A DNA stretch of 64,000 nucleotides from Polaribacter sp. (GTDB lineage Bacteria; Bacteroidota; Bacteroidia; Flavobacteriales; Flavobacteriaceae): the NCBI GenBank assembly GCA_029245785.1, contig JAQWOR010000077.1:62001-126000 (forward strand), in the 5' to 3' direction. The notes under the pieces are model-generated. The model searched no databases, was not told the origin of the DNA, and worked only from the letters and a program-made list of their open reading frames with translations. Below are positions 61,916 to 64,000 of this stretch, in pieces; the first letter of the stretch is position 1; every line of letters begins with the position of its first letter. The position numbers were made by a program, and so were the translations under genes.

Positions 61916-62830
61916 ATGAATAATCATTGGTTTTTAATTTTAAATCCAATTGCTGGAAATGGAAAATCTAAAAAAAATTGGAAGAAAATTTCAACTCTTT
62001 TAAAAAACCAAAACATTCAATTTTCTTATGCATTTACTGAATATTCTAAACACGAAACTGTGTTGGTTGTAAACGCTATTAAAAATGGGTTTACTAAAAT
62101 AATTTCTGTTGGTGGAGATGGTACATTACATCATATTGTGAATGGAATAATGTCGCAAAATATAGTGGAGTCAAGTACTATAAAAATTGCTGTACTACCA
62201 ATTGGTACTGGAAATGATTGGGTAAAAACCTATAATATTCCGACAAATATAGATAATTCTATTACTATTATTAAAAAAAACAATACTATTTTACAAGATA
62301 TTAATAAAATTGAATTAGATTCTGGTGAAGTTTTTTATTCTAATAACCTTGCTGGTATAGGCTATGATGGTTATGTAACTTATAAATTAAAAAAGTTAAA
62401 AAAATTAGGTTCAATTGCTTATTTATTAAGTGGTTTTTCAGGTTTGTTTTTTTATAAAAAAACAAAATTTAAAATTAAAATAAACAACCAAAAAATAGAA
62501 AATACCTGTTTAATGGTATTGGTAGGTATTTGTAAATATTCTGCTGGAGGTATGAGATTAACAGATTATAGTTCTACATTAAACGGTTTATTTGATATTA
62601 CTATTGTTAAAAATTTATCGTTGATAGACTTAATAAAAAATTTACCCAAACTCTACAACGGAAAAATTATACACCATAAAAAAGTTACCACTTATAAAAG
62701 TAAATCAATTTATATTACACCTATTTCTTCTTATAATAAACCATTTATTCAAGCAGATGGAGAACTGATAGGAAAAGGATCTTTAAAAGCTATAATTATT
62801 CCAAAAGCTATCCAGTTTGTAATTCCTTAA
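61916..62830 (+). CDS. Diacylglycerol/lipid kinase family protein (YegS-like)
   Basis: A 304-residue cytosolic kinase of the DAGK/YegS/BmrU fold. LNPIAGNGKSKKNWKK starts the protein, ISVGGDGTLHHIVNGIM is the nucleotide-binding motif, and IGTGNDWVKTYNIP plus NNLAGIGYDGYV are further family blocks. The C-terminal beta-sandwich ends with FIQADGELIGKGSLKAIIIP. The coding region is notably more AT-rich than most genes to its left. The lipid substrate is unknown. Confidence 0.92.
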   Translation: MNNHWFLILNPIAGNGKSKKNWKKISTLLKNQNIQFSYAFTEYSKHETVLVVNAIKNGFTKIISVGGDGTLHHIVNGIMSQNIVESSTIKIAVLPIGTGNDWVKTYNIPTNIDNSITIIKKNNTILQDINKIELDSGEVFYSNNLAGIGYDGYVTYKLKKLKKLGSIAYLLSGFSGLFFYKKTKFKIKINNQKIENTCLMVLVGICKYSAGGMRLTDYSSTLNGLFDITIVKNLSLIDLIKNLPKLYNGKIIHHKKVTTYKSKSIYITPISSYNKPFIQADGELIGKGSLKAIIIPKAIQFVIP

Positions 62831-62908
62831 ATTACAAACGTTAAGAAAATCTTAAAAAAATGTAACAAACTTTAAAAAACGTCGTCTTTATATTAGTAAT
62901 AAAGAAGA

Positions 62909-63058
62909 ATGAAACATTTTAAAAAAATAATTATTTTTTTTATTTTTATTTTTATAACAGGTATTTATATATCTGTTATAAAAATAAATACGGTGTTTCA
63001 AAAAAAGCAATCTATTGAAACTGTAAAAGTAGTAGATACTTTAAAAACGACTGTTTAG
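62909..63058 (+). CDS. Small single-helix membrane peptide
   Basis: A 49-codon frame beginning MKHFKKIIIFFIFIFITGIY. It has a basic N-terminus, one strongly hydrophobic helix (about residues 7-24) and a polar tail ending LKTTV. The ATG is preceded by the purine-rich AAAGAAGA. It lies 78 bases after the lipid kinase and just before the AT-rich candidate origin. The low-complexity T-rich coding sequence makes chance possible, so confidence is limited. Confidence 0.4.
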   Translation: MKHFKKIIIFFIFIFITGIYISVIKINTVFQKKQSIETVKVVDTLKTTV

Positions 63059-63592
63059 TTTTTTTTTTACACTTATCAACATTTTATATTATTATTATAA
63101 AAGATATTTTAAAATTTAAAAAAAAATGATGGTTATAATAGTATGTGAATAGCTACTATAAAAAGGATATCATTTATTTTTATATATCATTTATAAAATA
63201 TAATTAACAATTTATTTTATTTTAAAATCTTAAAAATCAGTACTTTTTTAACCTTATTAACAGATAGTATAAATACTATTTCACAAATATTTATTTATTT
63301 TATTTTTATTTTTAATGTTGATAAAACTTCTTATTTATGTTGATAAGTAGTAATTAAATAATAATAATAAAACTTGCATAAATAAAACAACTTCTAGTAT
63401 TGTAATTATTATTATTTCTACCAAAAAAACTTTTAAAAAAAGACAAATACTTTTAAACAATTTTAAAAAGTAAGTAAATCATTAAAAATAAGTTATTTAT
63501 AAATAATATTTAAAAATTGACTATTAAAACCTGTTGATAACCATCAATATGTTTATTTTTGTAAGACATAAATCAATTAAAAACAACATCTT
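63059..63592. other. oriC: Candidate replication origin (AT-rich, four DnaA-box-like 9-mers)
   Basis: This 534-base stretch has no gene. TTATCAACA, a DnaA-box variant, occurs at 63073-63081 (plus) and at 63316-63324, 63338-63346 and 63532-63540 (minus), with a one-mismatch copy (TTATTAACA) at 63254-63262. The only other exact copy I noticed in the 64 kb is at 45028-45036. The DNA is almost pure A and T in long runs, suited to strand opening. The lipid kinase and rnr on its left diverge, and rpiB on its right points away. A rpiB promoter element lies within its right end. Confidence 0.6.
63554..63561 (+). promoter_or_regulatory. -7 promoter element for rpiB
   Basis: TATTTTTG fits TAnnTTTG and ends 31 bases before the rpiB ATG. 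Confidence 0.5.
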
Positions 63593-64000
63593 ATGATAAT
63601 TGCAATAGGAAATGATCATGCAGGAACGGAGTATAAATTTGAAATTCTAAAAAAATTAGAATCAAAAGGTTACCAGGTTTTAAATTTTGGGACAGATACT
63701 AATGATAGTATGGATTACCCTGATGCAATTCATCCAACAGCGAAAGCTGTAGAATCAGGGAAGGCAACGTTTGGTATTATTTTATGTGGAAGTGGAAATG
63801 GCGCTCAAATGACCGCTAATTCTCATAAAGGGATTAGAGCTGCTTTATGTTGGAATAATGAATTGGTTGCATTAACTCGCCAACACAATAATGCAAATAT
63901 TTTAACCATTCCTGCTCGTTTTGTTTCTTTACAACAAGCTTTAGGGTTTGTAGATATTTTTCTTACTACAAACTTTGAAGGAGGTCGTCATGCAACAAGA
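63593..64000 (+). CDS. rpiB: Ribose-5-phosphate isomerase B (cut by window edge)
   Basis: The first 136 codons are visible; the stop lies beyond the window, though the domain is nearly complete. It begins MIIAIGNDHAGTEYKFEILK and contains FGTDTNDSMDYPDAIHPTAKAV, FGIILCGSGNGAQMTANSHKGIRAALCWN with the catalytic Cys of the RpiB/LacAB family, and RQHNNANILTIPARF. It interconverts ribose-5-phosphate and ribulose-5-phosphate in the pentose phosphate pathway. It is the first gene to the right of the AT-rich gap and points away from it. Confidence 0.95.
   Translation, partial: MIIAIGNDHAGTEYKFEILKKLESKGYQVLNFGTDTNDSMDYPDAIHPTAKAVESGKATFGIILCGSGNGAQMTANSHKGIRAALCWNNELVALTRQHNNANILTIPARFVSLQQALGFVDIFLTTNFEGGRHATR

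Overview
The window looks like part of the chromosome of a low-GC Bacteroidota, most likely a flavobacterium. The reasons are: a PorZ-like type IX secretion component with a C-terminal sorting domain, promoters of the Bacteroidota type (TAnnTTTG at about -7), a DUF4175 coiled-coil protein, a TonB-dependent receptor with an N-terminal carboxypeptidase-like domain, and very AT-rich intergenic DNA. No rRNA, tRNA, CRISPR array, insertion sequence or phage gene was seen.

Layout. 1-7.9 kb: a minus-strand surface-polysaccharide operon (Wzz-like protein, rfbB-rfbA-rfbC, Wzx flippase, UDP-galactopyranose mutase, three glycosyltransferases, the last cut by the window edge), headed at 7.9-9.6 kb by a conserved protein whose C-terminus resembles nucleosidases. 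9.7-11.4 kb: rnpA and a glutaryl-CoA-dehydrogenase-like gene. 11.4-17.4 kb: an RND efflux operon (TolC, adaptor, pump, small PII-like protein). 17.5-31.4 kb: a sulfur-oxidation island. 31.7-47.7 kb: housekeeping genes (tesB, porZ-recO-TonB receptor, CYTH protein, plsC, trpS, pgk, holB). 47.7-63.1 kb: mnmG, ybeY, DUF4175, gltX, SPFH protein, two tandem LytTR regulators, tatA, rnr, a lipid kinase and a 49-residue membrane peptide. 63.1-63.6 kb: an AT-rich gene-free stretch, then the start of rpiB.

The sulfur island is the most striking part. It encodes sulfide:quinone oxidoreductase with a DUF3365 haem lipoprotein, a CstB-like persulfide dioxygenase-rhodanese fusion, further rhodaneses (one interrupted by an in-frame TGA), a SoxC/SorA-type sulfite dehydrogenase with its cytochrome, a lipoprotein sulfurtransferase, YeeE/DUF6691 sulfur transporters, a TauE/SafE exporter, cytochrome bd oxidase and a Crp/Fnr regulator. 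Together these would take sulfide to persulfide, thiosulfate/sulfite and sulfate, feeding electrons to oxygen. Five promoters in the island carry the same 14-bp palindrome, GTAACnnnnGTTAC or a near match, centred exactly 36.5 bp from the end of the -7 element. A sixth (cydA) carries a degenerate copy at the same distance. This is the arrangement expected of one activator of Crp/Fnr type controlling the whole pathway; the regulator encoded in the island is the obvious candidate. A fatty-acid-hydroxylase-like protein and a TPMT-family methyltransferase are embedded in two of these operons without an obvious role.

The right end resembles a replication origin region. A parS-type palindrome and a near match lie on either side of mnmG, and the 534-bp gap before rpiB holds four exact TTATCAACA DnaA-box-like 9-mers. 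Most genes to the left run on the minus strand, and the genes just left and right of the gap diverge, as expected if replication starts there.
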